Part shown: piece after piece, positions 11,686 through 23,406 of the stretch | How positions within the stretch are numbered: the stretch's first letter is position 1 | How the letters are laid out: the number at the start of each line of letters is the position of its first letter | Source: Cerioporus squamosus | Taxonomy: Eukaryota > Basidiomycota > Agaricomycetes > Polyporales > Polyporaceae | Assembly (NCBI GenBank): GCA_022592435.1 | Contig: JABYQS010000079.1 | Span: 103,660-167,659, forward strand | Length of the DNA: 64,000 nt | Direction: 5' to 3' | Program-made: the position numbers and the translations under genes | The notes under the pieces: generated by a model | The model's database searches: none | Told to the model about the DNA's origin: nothing | Seen by the model: the letters and a program-made list of their open reading frames with translations, nothing else

Positions 11686-11689
11686 CGGC

Positions 11690-14680
11690 GCAGTAGGAAG
11701 CTTGGGTGATTGCGTTCTTCCTTCACGTTGCTGTCTCTTTATTTACAGCTTAACAGCTTGGAGACAATCGCACTAGCGCATTATCCGGTGACTTGTTTGG
11801 GTGCGGGGACGCGCTGCGCTGGTAGCGTACGGCAACCAGCGTTCAGTTCTGTACACGACGGTTCGCCGCCGTCGCCACAATTGACCTCGACGTCATGCAA
11901 CGCGTGTCGACCGCGCAGATACAAGGCTTCAGGCCTGATAACGCAGCGTCCGACGTGCCACTGTTCTAACAATACCTCACCGCCCTCCAACTTCCGATTC
12001 TGTATGGCTGAGTCCGGCCGCTACAATGCCATGGAGAGGTCTGGAGATCTTGTGAACACAGAACCGTCCTGGGTCGCCGGATTGCATCAGCTCCGACGAT
12101 ACCGCGGGAGACTGCGTGCTCGGTGCGTTTTCGGTCTTTCAACCTTGTTCGCGCTCAGGCAGATGTAACCCACCATTTACAGTGTTCGCCGCATCCCCGC
12201 TCACCACTGCTCCATTTCGCCCGCATCCGCATTTGAGTGACTAGCGCGAGTGTACCTGTGACATAGTCCATACAAGCGTGACTTTCTGTCCGTTCTGCAG
12301 CAACGACATGCGCAAATCCCTGTTTAGCATCACCAAGACCACACTTCCGTGTCTGCCCTCGTGATCTCGGCCGCACCTAAACCCAGGTGAGCTGCCATCG
12401 CTCCGACAGCGAACTCGAACGTCCAAGTACCTTCCTTCACGCTCAGCAACGCCACGTCGCACAGCGCCCGCGATCTTGCGAGTGCGCTGCGGTCGCCGGT
12501 GCGTAGCCCAATCAGGCACTCGTTCGAAGTGCGAGGTCGTGATGCGACCCCACGTCAAGGCCGATCGGTGTATTCAGGTCCCAGGCCACGGCACTCTTGG
12601 GGTGTGCCGAGAATGAAAGAAGCTGATCAGCCCCACACCCACAGCCCGCGGGCCATGTACGCCAGCCAGGACAACTGTTCGCATCTCGCATTCTGCGTTC
12701 TGCGTTCTGCGAAGTCTCCCGCGCGAACGCCGAAGTGTGTGGAGCGTGGGCGGAACCCCGCTGTCGGGGCGTGTATGACTCATACGCACGGTCGAGCAGG
12801 TACTCGGACAGGAAGGTTGAGTGACAGACGGAAGGGCAGGTGCGTGAAAGGGGGAAGGGGGCGAGCATAGCATCTGTGATACTGATGACCACCCCAGTGA
12901 CTGATGCGACTTGCCTGGACGGGAGACAAAGAGCCCGATGGAAGAGCTGGCTGCAGATGGGACGGTGCGCATATGGATATACTAGGTGAGTCGGGACCAA
13001 TCTCGAGAGATGCGAGGTATCGGAGTGCTGACAATGATATCTTCTGCTTTAAGGATCGAATGCACTTGTGATAAATGCGAATATACAACGTCCTCCTGGA
13101 AGCTCAGGGGAATTTATCTGAACTTTGACCGTACAGGTCCGGGACGTACCACACCGACTCCGAGTCGGGCGGCGGACACTCCGAGCGGTCACAGTGCGAA
13201 GCCATCGCCCTCTCATGGTTCTCCCTGCGGCTTCAACCTCCTAGCGCAGGGCGCTGTGTTCTCTACCGGCCTGAGAAGCGTCGTGACGGCCCCAAAACCT
13301 AGAGAAGACTGCAGCCTGTGCGACTACAGCCTGCTCAAGTTCGTTATGAAAAGGTCTGCGAGCGGTGGCCGTCCAACGTTCCATCGATGATCCCGCATCG
13401 AGTGCACCACAGCCACACCACAAGAAGCCGGAAGAGCCATCTCCGCCTCGAAGTAGCGTTCTGGAATTCCTTCACCTTCCATCGCCCGCCTCGCACACGC
13501 TCAATGCCATCACATCATGCACGAGTCCACGCCGGCGGGCCGCAGACATCACCCCCATTCGTCGTCTCGCCAAGGACCCCCCGAATCCGAGTAGCGGCTA
13601 GCCTGCGCCTGGCTCGGTGTCCCGCGAGTGGGTGGCCAGTGGCCACAGCCTCCGGGGTTAGGACGATGTTGAACAAACAACACGCACCATATCAGGAAGA
13701 CAGCGCACCGCCCTGTGGGTGTTCGAACCACTCACTGGCTGTGGCTTGCCATGATGAAGCGATGTCGCGGCGACGCGCGGGATGCCCAGGCTTGATCATC
13801 CAATGCCCGGGATCTGATGACGTGTGCTGCGCGTTGTTGAGTCCGTCCCTGTCTGTCCCTCGTGGCTGGCAATACAGGGCCACTACTATGAGGATGGTCA
13901 CAATGGGACGGGATAGGACGGGATCCCGTCATGGGCGTTCCTGTCCCACCCTCCTCGGCCTCGCCGGATTGGGGCTCCGCTGGTGTCGTGGGTTCAATGA
14001 CTCCCGCTCGGACTCGTGCAGACGGGATAGGAACGCGACATGGACTCAGGACTAGAATATGCGTCGGCAGAGTAGCGATTGCAGGCACGAAGGACCCGCA
14101 TGTCGCCGAATCGTCTAGCTCAATGCGTACTATTTGTCAAGGGCTCGGCCACGCTCCCAGTTCTGCGGGCTGTCATCCATGCCATCTACCACCGAGCGGG
14201 GACACAGATAACACTCCTCAACCTGAAAATATATGAGACGCTATGGGACGCTATCTAGGGTCCACTACCCCGCCTCACGCGGTAGTTCAAGTACTAGACG
14301 CCCGCCAGTTCCGCACTAGGATTGTCGCCCTGCATCCTCAGATGTCCTCATAAATCCGATCAACCAAACGACTGAGTTATACAGACAACACTCGAGCAAA
14401 ATATACGATAAATAACTCCACAGCCGAGGAAACAATACATATGCATGCGTAAGAGCGTCTGCGAGATCGTCAGGTCCTCAAGCTTATGCTCACCAGAGAC
14501 GGCGCGATAGGATCGTGGTGGTAAGACTGCTGCCGCGTCTTCAGCCTTCTCTTCTTCGGACCCATACGAAACATGCAGGACATACGCGAGTCCGATCCTG
14601 ACACATGGCTTGCTATGCAGGAGGGTAGCGCAACCGTGGCGTCAAGTCTTCGACGTAGCGTGGTCATATGGTCCCTCTGA
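11690..14680. other. 3-kb stretch without a confident gene
   Basis: No open frame here has recognisable domains. A short GTTCTGC tandem lies at about 12695-12715. Around 13900-14060 there are repeated ACGGGAT words, a perfect ACGGGATCCCGT palindrome and an inverted pair (GCGTTCCTGTCCC against GGGATAGGAACGC), suggesting a small inverted-repeat element. The last 450 bp are AT-richer and act as the downstream flank of the coiled-coil gene. Confidence 0.4.
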
Positions 14681-14683
14681 ATG

Positions 14684-17480
14684 CTATTGCGGAGCGCTTG
14701 AGGGCTCGGCCGCTTCAGCACTGGGAGTTACCCCTCTCGAGCTGCGGCCGCTGAACTGGGCCTGGAGTTGTTCGATCGAGGCATTTTTCTCCTGAAGTTC
14801 GCGGGTCCTCTGGTCCAGCTCTCGTTGTTTTTCCTCAACCTCCCGCTCGATGGCGTCGACTCGCGCCTGGGACATGCTCTCGACCCTCGAGAGCAAGTCA
14901 GCCGGTATGCGCATACCCTCCGCGTTGAGTGGCGTCGACGTCCGAACGGGAGTAGACGTCCGAGGATGGTCAGCGGGAGCAGGCGGGGGGGAGAAGGAGA
15001 TGAGCGGCACATCGATGTCAAGGTCGTCTGGTGAGACGGGTAGAGGTACCTCCGATGGCTCGACGAGCATGCTCGTGATAGTGTGGGCCGTCGAGTGCAG
15101 CGAAGGGAAGAGAAAGTCATCGTCGGCGAGCGAGAGGATCGTCGGATGAAGCGGCGTCGCAAGCTCCATTGACTGCTCCTCGTCCAGCTCACTTCCGTCA
15201 TCGGTCGGTGCGGGGTAACATACCCGCTGCTGTTCGTCCGTTACTTCCTCGCGCTCTCCGGAGGTGTCTGGAGTCCTCGAAGGAGCAGCGGGGACGTCCA
15301 AGTCTGCGCCCGGGGTTGCAATAGCAGCGGAAACGCGGGGCGCTGATGGGTTTGGTGTGTGCGCGCGGGATGATGGCATTTTCAGATCGCCGGATGCATA
15401 TCTGGGTTGGTCCCCGTGCGCAGCAGCAGCGGGAGGGTCGAGGAGCGCCTTGCGGAGATTGTCTATCTCGGCCTGCAGCGCTTCCTCACGTCGCGCGCGC
15501 TCTGCAGTGAGCTCCTCGAGCTGCCGGCGCAGCGCCCGGTTTTCCCTGATGCCGCACGAGATGTCAGCTCAGTACTGTGACAAGGTGGGTACGAGAACGT
15601 GACAAATGCGACAGACCTGGCACACTCTTCCTCGTGGTGCAGGACACGCGTCGTCAGGTCGTCAACTGGCTGGTGTGCTCGCCTTGGGACGTCCTCATGC
15701 TCCGCTGAACCACCGGCAACAGGAGCGTTGCGACCCTGCGCCCAGTATTAGGCAATTGACAACGAGTGTCTGGTACGATCTGGACATACCTGAGGAAGCG
15801 CTCCAGCAAGCATTCTCTTCAGCGCATCGCGCTCCGCGCTGAACGCCACAATCTCTGTCGACAAGAGATCAATCTGGTGTTTCAGGTCTTCCAACCCAAG
15901 GCCAGGGAATTCGTCCGGTCTTTCTGTTTCCGCCAATGCTAGGTGAGTAGGACCGGAAGGTGACCCACGATGTGGGTCCTCCCGGTCGTAGCGTCCAGGT
16001 GTTAATTCGAAGCGGGAAGGAGAGCCCGGGCCTGCGCGAGGGAGCAATTGCGGACTAGGCGGCGTGCGTGCATTTCGGCTGGACGATGGGGCTACATTCT
16101 CGGCAGGCGGTATGGATCTAGCCAAGGGAGCGTGGATACGTCCCGACTTCGAGCTATGCGGTTTAGGCGGAGGTGAGGGGATATCGCCGGCTGTCGGATG
16201 GGAGGTGGCTTCGTGGAGCTAGCACGGACGTCAATTCAGACAAGAAGATGTTCACTGCGAGCTCACCTGGTGACGCAAGTAATCCACTTCTCGTTCCAGA
16301 GTTCGCTGCTGGACCAGAATCTGGGAGAGGACTGGTTCGGGATCGGGAAACTTTTCGACTCGCATCGGCCTCGACTGTCCAGCTGACACGTCCTCTATCA
16401 CAGATCTACGTGTATGTGTACACGTTGGGCAAGGGCGTGAAGGGCCTAGCGATGAGTCCGCGGGGTACGAGATAGACAACAGGACGCGATGTCCAGCATG
16501 CGTGGCGCAGGCCTCTAACTCCGCGTCTCTGCGGGCGACCATTGCACGCAACCTGAGGATCTCCGCGTCGGATTGCTCCTTCGTGCGAGCATGAGCTTGT
16601 CTCTCCTCCTCTAGTCGCCGCGACATGGCTTCGAGAAGAGCAGCGTGGATGGCATCGCGGTCACTGTCTGCTCGTCGCGAGCTCTGAGTGAGAGGTGCTG
16701 GGTCTAGGGAAGCCGCCACGGACACCCGCATAATGGAGTAAGCTCGCGTGGTGGGAATGTGAGGGACGGATGTGACCAACCTACAGGCCGCGCAAGGCTC
16801 ATACGAGAATAGGGCCAGACAGAGTAGTCATTACATCTCTCGACTAGAGGAAAAAGTCATGAGCATGGGTAGTGCTACGTACGCAACCTTCAACGCCTTC
16901 TCACAGACTTCAGGCATCGACGAATTGTACCATCGCGGCTGAACTAGTGGTATAGTCCGCACGTCGCGAACTACTAGGGTGCGACGATAGGGGCTTCATC
17001 CCCATGGCACCAATGGTGCCACTAGATTGAACAGCGACTTCATTCAATGCCCCATGTCCACCTCATGGACGGTAGATGCACTTTGATCTCAGACTGAAAT
17101 AAGTACACACCTTTCTCGACCAAGATGGTAACCACCTCGCGCATTTCGTCCCTCTCCGCCTCCGCACGCTTCACTTCATCCAGATAGCGGTCCAGCTTCT
17201 CGCTCAACTTCTCCTTCGCGCGCTTCTCCGTCTTCAGCTCCTTCTGGTGCGCGGTTCGCGACGCGTCCAGCTCGTCGAGGGTCGCCATAAGGCGCGTCTG
17301 CATCTGGGAAAGCCGCATGTTGCAGAGCTCCAGCTCCTTAAGAAGCCGCGCGACCTGATAGCCGTCCCAGTCATGCTAATCAGTCGCAGCTCAAACTCCG
17401 TGGAACAGATAGACACATACCTCGGCATCGCGTCGCGTACTTGAGCTTCCCTGAGGATCCTGCCTGATACCGGGACCCAT
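14684..17480 (-). CDS. Long coiled-coil protein, seven exons
   Basis: Seven exons join in phase: 17480-17421, 17375-17111, 16843-16781, 16703-16267, 16218-15790, 15735-15617 and 15545-14684, giving 744 residues. The N-terminal part (residues about 20-110) is a strong coiled coil: ELELCNMRLSQMQTRLMATL then EKRAKEKLSEKLDRYLDEVK. A further helix-rich block follows (RRLEEERQAHARTKEQSDAE). The middle is Ser/Pro-rich with repeated heptad blocks (QIDLLSTEIVAFSAERDALK; RALRRQLEELTAERARREEA). The C-terminal 100 residues form another coiled coil rich in Glu, Gln and Arg (EREVEEKQRELDQRTRELQE). No enzyme motif or membrane segment is seen. I take it as a structural or scaffold protein of a basidiomycete-type family; the precise role is unknown. 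Confidence 0.75.
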
Positions 17481-17489
17481 GCGAGAGAT

Positions 17490-18126
17490 TTGTATCCAAA
17501 ATTACCGATAATTTACGCGTAGATGTTTACAGACGAGCAGTACAGGGTTACACAAGCATCAGCAGAGCATCCAGAAAGCAAAAACACGGAAAGCAAGGAG
17601 GGAAATCGTGGTCAAGAGGCAAGCACAAAAGCGGCGAGAACAATACCAACCATCCGGCGTTTACCCACTAGCGCCCTAAGGGGTCCAGACCGTCCGAGAC
17701 AGTAAACACTTCGGTAGTCTTCCTACCTCTTCCTACACTGAGGAACGTTAACCATGCTTATCCTGGCAATGAGCGACCCCCAACCACTAGCTTGAAGCTC
17801 CGTACGGCGGTGAGAAATATTTCTTTCCCCCATTTCATGTGTTACTTGGCGACTGAAACTTTCTTTTGTTGCACACCCATCATTAGTGCAGAGCATGCAC
17901 CCTATACTGGCATTCCAACAATACTACGTGTATATGTATCGCAAGCGGAGTCATTCAGGAAAGTCCGTGTTGCAGAGTCCGTATAGAGTCCTCGTTATTT
18001 GAAGTCCCGATGAAGTCCATGTGATCCTTTCACAGGACCATCACAAAACGTCTGCAGAAACGTCTGTAAGTCTGGACTCGACAACACCATAGACGACTGG
18101 AGTACGCACCTCAAGCTGCACCATCG
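17490..18126. other. Intergenic, no gene seen
   Basis: AT-richer spacer between the start of the coiled-coil gene and the 3' end of the cerato-platanin gene. Only short frames; no RNA gene or repeat recognised. Confidence 0.5.
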
Positions 18127-18540
18127 TCACAGCCCGCACACGGACGCGTCGACCTGCTGCACCGACGCGTCGATCCGCCCAAGGAACACAGCCTGCCCGT
18201 CCGTGAGCGTGTTCATCGCCTCCAGAGCAATGTTGAAGCCGTCGTCGGCGTGGTCAATGGCGAGTATGTTGATGCTCTTGCCATTGTACGTCAGCTGCCA
18301 GCACGACCCGCACTGCGGCGAGTCGAAGCCCGCGATGGCGGCCGCTCCCCCGATGTTGGGGAAGATCGGGAGCGAGCCAAAGTTCGGGAAGCCCTTCGGG
18401 ATGAGCCCGTTCGGCCCGTCGGAGCATGCGACGTCACTCATGCTGCCAGACGGGTTGTCGTACGTCTCGTCGTACGATACCGTCACGGCGAGCGCGGAGG
18501 AGACGAGGGCGGCGAATGCGAGGAGGGAGGTGAACTGCAT
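18127..18540 (-). CDS. Cerato-platanin family secreted protein
   Basis: A single exon of 137 residues, the usual length for the family. Residues 1-18 are a hydrophobic signal peptide ending in ALA. The mature protein begins VTVSYDETYDNPSGS, the family's N-terminal signature. The four conserved cysteines are present: DVAC, then CGSC within SPQCGSCWQLTYNGK, and one in the terminal VCGL. They form the two disulfides of the double-psi beta-barrel fold related to expansins. Cerato-platanins are small secreted, chitin-oligomer-binding proteins often abundant in basidiomycete secretomes, sometimes acting as elicitors. A TATAAAA box lies about 110 bp upstream. Nothing appears damaged. Confidence 0.95.
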   Translation of the reverse strand: MQFTSLLAFAALVSSALAVTVSYDETYDNPSGSMSDVACSDGPNGLIPKGFPNFGSLPIFPNIGGAAAIAGFDSPQCGSCWQLTYNGKSINILAIDHADDGFNIALEAMNTLTDGQAVFLGRIDASVQQVDASVCGL

Positions 18541-18649
18541 GATGGTGACGATGTCGAAGGGGAGAGGCTCGAGCGACCGAATGTGTCTGAGTGCGAGAGC
18601 GAGAGAACGATGGGTCGATGCTGGAGCACTGTTGGCCTTGAGGACGTCG

Positions 18650-18656
18650 TTTTATA
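18650..18656 (-). promoter_or_regulatory. TATA box of the cerato-platanin gene
   Basis: TATAAAA on the minus strand, about 110 bp before the ATG at 18540, followed by a Ser/Arg-codon-free purine/pyrimidine leader. A strong TATA fits a highly expressed secreted protein. Confidence 0.6.
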
Positions 18657-18659
18657 GCT

Positions 18660-19425
18660 GCAGTTCTCGCTGTCGACGGCACCCTTGCCCGCAGTGGAGA
18701 ACAGTTCACAGTTTAGACGACCGCGGGCGAACATGTCCGAGACCATGCTATGCTGGATGCCTGCCACTCCAGTAAGTCAGCCTTCCGCCGGCCGAGAATT
18801 ATGATCGAGGCCATGAGACCGCCTCGCGGGCATTCACTCGCCGTCTGGGTGTGACAAGAACGCCAGAGGCTAACCATCCCATCGATGACATGGGCCGTCT
18901 ATTGAGACGCGAGGCTTCTCAATCGGTGAACGAGATGGAATAAGTATAGCCAGCACTAGGCTCCTGTACGCTGCGGGAAGTATTCTGTGAGTGTGGGTAG
19001 CGTAACAGATACACGGCATTGGGACTTACATGTCTGCCGAGTCCTGTGTAGCCAAAGCGCGGACGCTGAAGCTCAGTACACCAGTGTCGGCAGAGGGAGA
19101 CCGCACGCCAAAGAGACTTATTCCTGTCTTCACCTACGTAATGTACGGTTAGCTGGACGGCCTCGCTTTTTTGAACGTTCGGTCCGAGCCCGCGCGGACT
19201 CTGCTAGGCCTAAGTATGATACACTTCCCTGGTATCACGCCGCAGTCAACACGCGTACGACTATATTAGAATCCGCTTGCCAGCGAACGGGAATAATATG
19301 ACACGATTATTGGTGAACAGAAGGAGTCACTTTGCATTACTAGGAGTTGTGACTTTGTGCGTAGGGGTGTGGAAAAGAGGATGAGACATCGGACCATAAT
19401 CAGGACCTAGAGGGGGCGAGCAAGG
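18660..19425. other. Intergenic, no gene seen
   Basis: Upstream region of the cerato-platanin gene and downstream flank of the carboxylesterase relic. No supported feature besides promoter sequence. Confidence 0.4.
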
Positions 19426-19429
19426 CTCA

Positions 19430-20960
19430 TCGCCTCGCATGGGCAAGAGACGCAGTTCGTCCGTTTCAATTTGAGCGGGACATCGCCGTCAAGGAGAGTA
19501 AGCACCTGGCGCAAGAGAGAGTCATACGTCGGCCAGGAGATCATCTTGTTGGACGCGCCGTTGGGGTCGAGATGCGTCGCGAACTGAATGATGTAAGTAG
19601 TCCGTGAGCTCGTTACCAAGCGCGAGAGCGGGAAAGAAGTCGCCTCCGTGCGCCCTGTCAGAGCACCATCAGTCGATCTTGAGCGGGCTCTAGACACGGA
19701 CAATTGTCACCCACGTATCCAAGGCCAGGCGAGCTGCGGCGCTTGCTGACTCGTCGCCCGTAGTCCTTAGTGTGAGTTCTACTATGAGAGAAGAATGGTA
19801 CACACTAAATGACCAGGTGGGCTGTTTGAATGACGGCTGGTCAAGGAAGAAGCGCCTCCGAGCCTGGAGGATGATGTCGCCCTGGAACGCAGCCATGCGC
19901 TTGTACATCTATGCCAGCTGGTTCGCATTCCCTGTGCCGACGGGCGAGCCCTGAGCCGGGTCGTTGGGGTACAGGTCGAAGATTGGAGCAATCAGTGCCT
20001 TGGGCGCGCGCAGGAAGAAGAACTCGTGGACATAGTCGCGGAACTGGTCCTCGGTGCTGCATATCGCTTGGGTTGGCTTCGCTGGACGATGTACAGGGTG
20101 AATAGTGCATGATTTATGTCGAAATAGAGCTGCCAATTGCGAAGATAGTGTCGCCGCTGATGAAGGGGATCTTCGCCACTTGACCGGCCAACACCAGGTG
20201 CTGAGGAGGTGCTGTCAAGAGGACGCCATTTGCGGGAGGAGCCCAGGGAGTAGCGAAACCCTGTCAAGCACAAATGAGTTATCCTCGTCTTAATCGTTAC
20301 TGTTCTAGACAGCTCACGATGTATTCAAAAAAGTTCGGCAGCGTGGCTTTTGAGCGACCAGAGTCTGAGGCGGGACGTTGCGAAGGCAGTCAACAGTGTG
20401 GCGTTCGAGCAGCTAGCGTGCTGGACAAACTGGCCGTGATACTGCTGCTGTTCGGCGATGTCGCCGGTAGGAATCGGGGAACCGGCGTTCATGATCGCAC
20501 CCGGGAAGAGGCCCTCGGTGTTGCCACCATTCGTGACCATCTGAAGTGCTGGAGAGATGGCGCCGGAGCAGCTGCGAGGCAAACAGGAGGTGGTCGGTCT
20601 CCCGAATGACTCCGAACCGCGTGGAGACGTACATTGTGACCTTCTTGGGATCGCCACCAAACGCGGAGATGTACTTCTGGACCCAGCGAAGAGCCTCACG
20701 TTCTGTATCTGGTATGAGAAGGCTCATAACAGGGCAGGAAGGCTTCTTGAACTCGAGGTCCTACAGACCCAAATTGCCTACACCTGCCTCCTCGACCTCC
20801 TTACCGCCCAGGAGCCCGAAGGCTAAAGAGGAATTGGTTAGCCCAGAGCCCCAGAGAAGTGGTGGATCTCCGTACCGTGAAGGCGATAGTTCAGAGCGAC
20901 GTAGATGACTGGTTTGCCAAGCTGTACGGATTGTGCTACAACGACATCACCTGGCATCCT
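19430..20960 (-). pseudogene. Type-B carboxylesterase/lipase, inactivated
   Basis: Minus-strand pieces follow the order of a carboxylesterase type B (alpha/beta hydrolase) protein. They are REALRWVQKYISAFGGDPKK with VT, then GAISPALQMVTNGGN, then GAIMNAGSPIPTGDI, FRDYVHEFFFL, PNDPAQGSPVGTGNAN, YKRMAAFQGDIILQARRRFF, KQPTWSFS-like, and a tail with ATHLDPNGASN. Intron-sized gaps remain. The nucleophile elbow GESAG after KVT is not present: the region around 20580-20640 shifts frame and reads CSGAIS or QLLRRH instead. A TAG stop at 19909-19911 interrupts ANQLA-stop-MYKRMA. The gene therefore appears dead. Intact members are secreted or membrane-linked esterases with Ser-Glu/Asp-His triads. Confidence 0.75.
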
Positions 20961-21324
20961 GACAAGTGGTGAGCCTCGTCGCTGGGCTGTCGTTCGCAGA
21001 GAAAGACGTACTGTGAGGATAAGCCGATGGTAAATCCCCCTACATCAGGAGAATACGGTCAATACTCGATTATGACTGGGATACTATCCATCGGGCCGCG
21101 CCATGCCTACCTCCGAAGATAAACTACAGGGTCGGTCAGCCGACTGTCGTTCACTTTGGAATGTATCACCACTTACGACAATGACAGGAAGCTTGTCACA
21201 GTTCACCGAGCTGCGAGCACATCTGTGGGTTCCATGCGGGCTAGCGGTGGCTAGCTAGTAGTAGTAGCACTGTAGAAGCCGCGACTGGGGATTGTGGGTG
21301 TTCGGATGAAGGGGGAGAAAAAAA

Positions 21325-21421
21325 GGGCCCAACCGGGAATTGAACCCGGGACCTCGCGCATACTGTGGTCTTCCGACCGGGAACCCCCGAAGCGCGAATC
21401 ATACTACTAGACCATTGGGCC
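21325..21421 (-). tRNA. tRNA-Pro (anticodon CGG) with intron
   Basis: Read on the minus strand, a 7-bp acceptor stem (GGCCCAA/TTGGGCC), an A box (TGGTCTAGTAGT), an anticodon stem CGCGC/GCGCG and a B box (GGTTCAATTCC) form a cloverleaf. The loop reads TTCGGG, placing CGG at 21389-21387. An intron of about 25 nt sits one base 3' of the anticodon (about 21385-21361), the canonical nuclear tRNA intron position. Without it the tRNA is 72 nt. The resemblance to yeast tRNA-Pro supports the identity. Confidence 0.9.
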
Positions 21422-21943
21422 TCGGTGAGTTTAACAGCATTGCATATATAATCATTATTACGGCGATTTTCGAACTGGTCCCCGCTGCCGCGAGCCCGTG
21501 CTGACCGCAACCTGACAAGTACCACAGCATCACCCGCTAGGTGGTGACTGACCTCGGAAGTCGAGGACGGCCCATGGAAGCGAGGCGCACTCTCCCGCAG
21601 CCGAAGCTAGCAGGGCCAATGGGGGGTCTGGTCACCAGTGCCGGCATGCAGATCGTCGCTGAGTTGAATGCATGATAGAGGCCGGCGCTGTGCTGTGAGC
21701 ACGGCATCAACTCGATACCTTTAGAACAGGTGTGTATAGTACCAATACCTATGTCAGTGACGGCTGATATTTGTGTGCACGCAGAAGATAACTGGCACCT
21801 CACGAGTTGCAGACCATGTTGCTGCGGGGTTCTCGGTCGACACGTTCGCGCATAGGCAGTACTGCATTGGTATGAAGGAATGTACTACACAACTCCAAGT
21901 TGCAACCTATCAAGACAGAGGCAGGCTTGGATTGCCTCCTTTC

Positions 21944-22814
21944 CTACTGTCGAGACCAGAACAGTGCGGGCTGGTCAGATAGCTCGACCTTGAAGACAAG
22001 ATGCACATCCGCCTCGAAGACGTCCATCCTCCTGCGCGCCGGGCCAGTCTGTCCCACCCAGAACAGGGCTTGCAAGTATAGGGAGGAGATGTCGAACTTC
22101 GCAACGTACCAGGGCGAGTTGGTGTGTTTACTCCAATCGTGCGCTCTGGCGTCGCACTGACAGAGAACCTAAGTATCGCGACCAGGCAAGGGAACTAGAG
22201 AGACGTACCTTCAAGAACTTCTCGTAGGCCCTAGCCACGGCGACGGCGACAGAGCCATAGGTGCCATCTGGCGTGACAATGTAATTCCATTCACGCTCCT
22301 CCTCGGGCCACTGCGCAATATCCCATCCGAGTCAGTAACCACCGAGTGACGCCTCGGATATTGCAAGCGATGTACTCACCCTAATACGCAGGCAGAACTT
22401 CCGGGCGTAAATGCGATCATCGACCTTCTTTGACCACTTCACGCCCCGCCAGATGAGCTGTTGCGCACCCAAGTCCCAGCGAAGGATCTCCTCCATCGGC
22501 GCGCCTCGTGCGTTCTCCGAGAAGAACAATGGCGAAGGCGGGAAGGACCAATCCGGCAGCGGTACCTTTTCGAGCCCTGCGCCGAGCTCCACCGGAAGGC
22601 GCGTGCGGAACTCCTCGTCTTCGAAGGCGAAGTTGTAGCCCATGCCGGTGCTCGCCCAGTCGAACGGCTTCCTGGAGGCGTCCTTGGCGTGTACCCATTC
22701 GATAGGCGAAGTCTCAGACCGTGATTTCGGGATGTGGATTGGCGTGAGGGTGATGCCAGAGCGCGTGAAGATGTGCCTGCTCGGGGCGGTGGTTTCGCCA
22801 GTCTTCGAAGGCAT
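21944..22814 (-). CDS. Unknown three-exon family, paralogue A
   Basis: Exons 22814-22380, 22310-22209 and 22156-21944 join in phase 0 to give 249 residues. I do not recognise a named domain. Visible marks are an N-terminal HIFTRSGITLTPIHIPKS, a central PLFFSENARGAPMEEIL, exon 2 beginning with Trp-Pro (WPEEEREWNYIVTPDGTYGS) and ending VAVARAYEKFLK, and exon 3 with MDVFEADVHLVFKVEL. The same order, exon borders and phase occur in two neighbours at 23407-24252 and 24805-25462, so this is a local three-gene family. No signal peptide or membrane segment is obvious. All splice sites are GT-AG and the frame is open, so the gene appears functional. Confidence 0.75.
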
Positions 22815-22819
22815 ATTAA

Positions 22820-23400
22820 GGAAGTGCGGTGAGAAGCGCAGGTGCGAGGTGACGTCTCCATGTTCTCTCAGAGTCGACGGTTCTTATGACTTCGTGCAGG
22901 GCGACGCTTTGTTCGAGTGAACTGTGGCGGCGGTGTCCAAGCGAAATGTGAATCCACTGCATTGCGCCCGGAAGGTCGCCGAAAACACACGAGGCAATAC
23001 ATAGCACCAAAGCGGACCAAAGCCTACCAAAGCGCGCTGCGGAAGAACGCGTCTAGTATGTGGACACGACTTCTCTATTGTGTGTACTCGTGTATGACTC
23101 CAGGCTCCGGCACTCTTAGTAGCCACTGTGTAGCTCCGAACCGTCGGGCCAAAGCATGTGGTGCGCGATTATGCTTCCATGAGCTGCGTCGACGGAGCAG
23201 CGCTAACCCGCAGCGACGAGCAACGGTCAGTTCCAGTATCCTCCCGTCGGAAAGAGCTTCGAACTTCATGATATGACTCGCATGTGTCCGGCGTGCCAGC
23301 AAGATCCATGCCATGGCAAACACCCAAGTACTGAAACGAAAGTGAATATTTGTACAACACGACAAGGAGATTACCCATAGATACACGACCCCTCGCCTGC
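22820..23400. other. Spacer between paralogues A and B
   Basis: Upstream region of paralogue A and downstream flank of paralogue B. Short frames only; no repeat or RNA gene recognised. Confidence 0.4.
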
Positions 23401-23406
23401 CCAAGC

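Noticed and set aside
12500..13000. Several overlapping frames of 120-160 codons
   Set aside because: Pro/Ser/Arg-biased translations in both strands, no domain or splice support.
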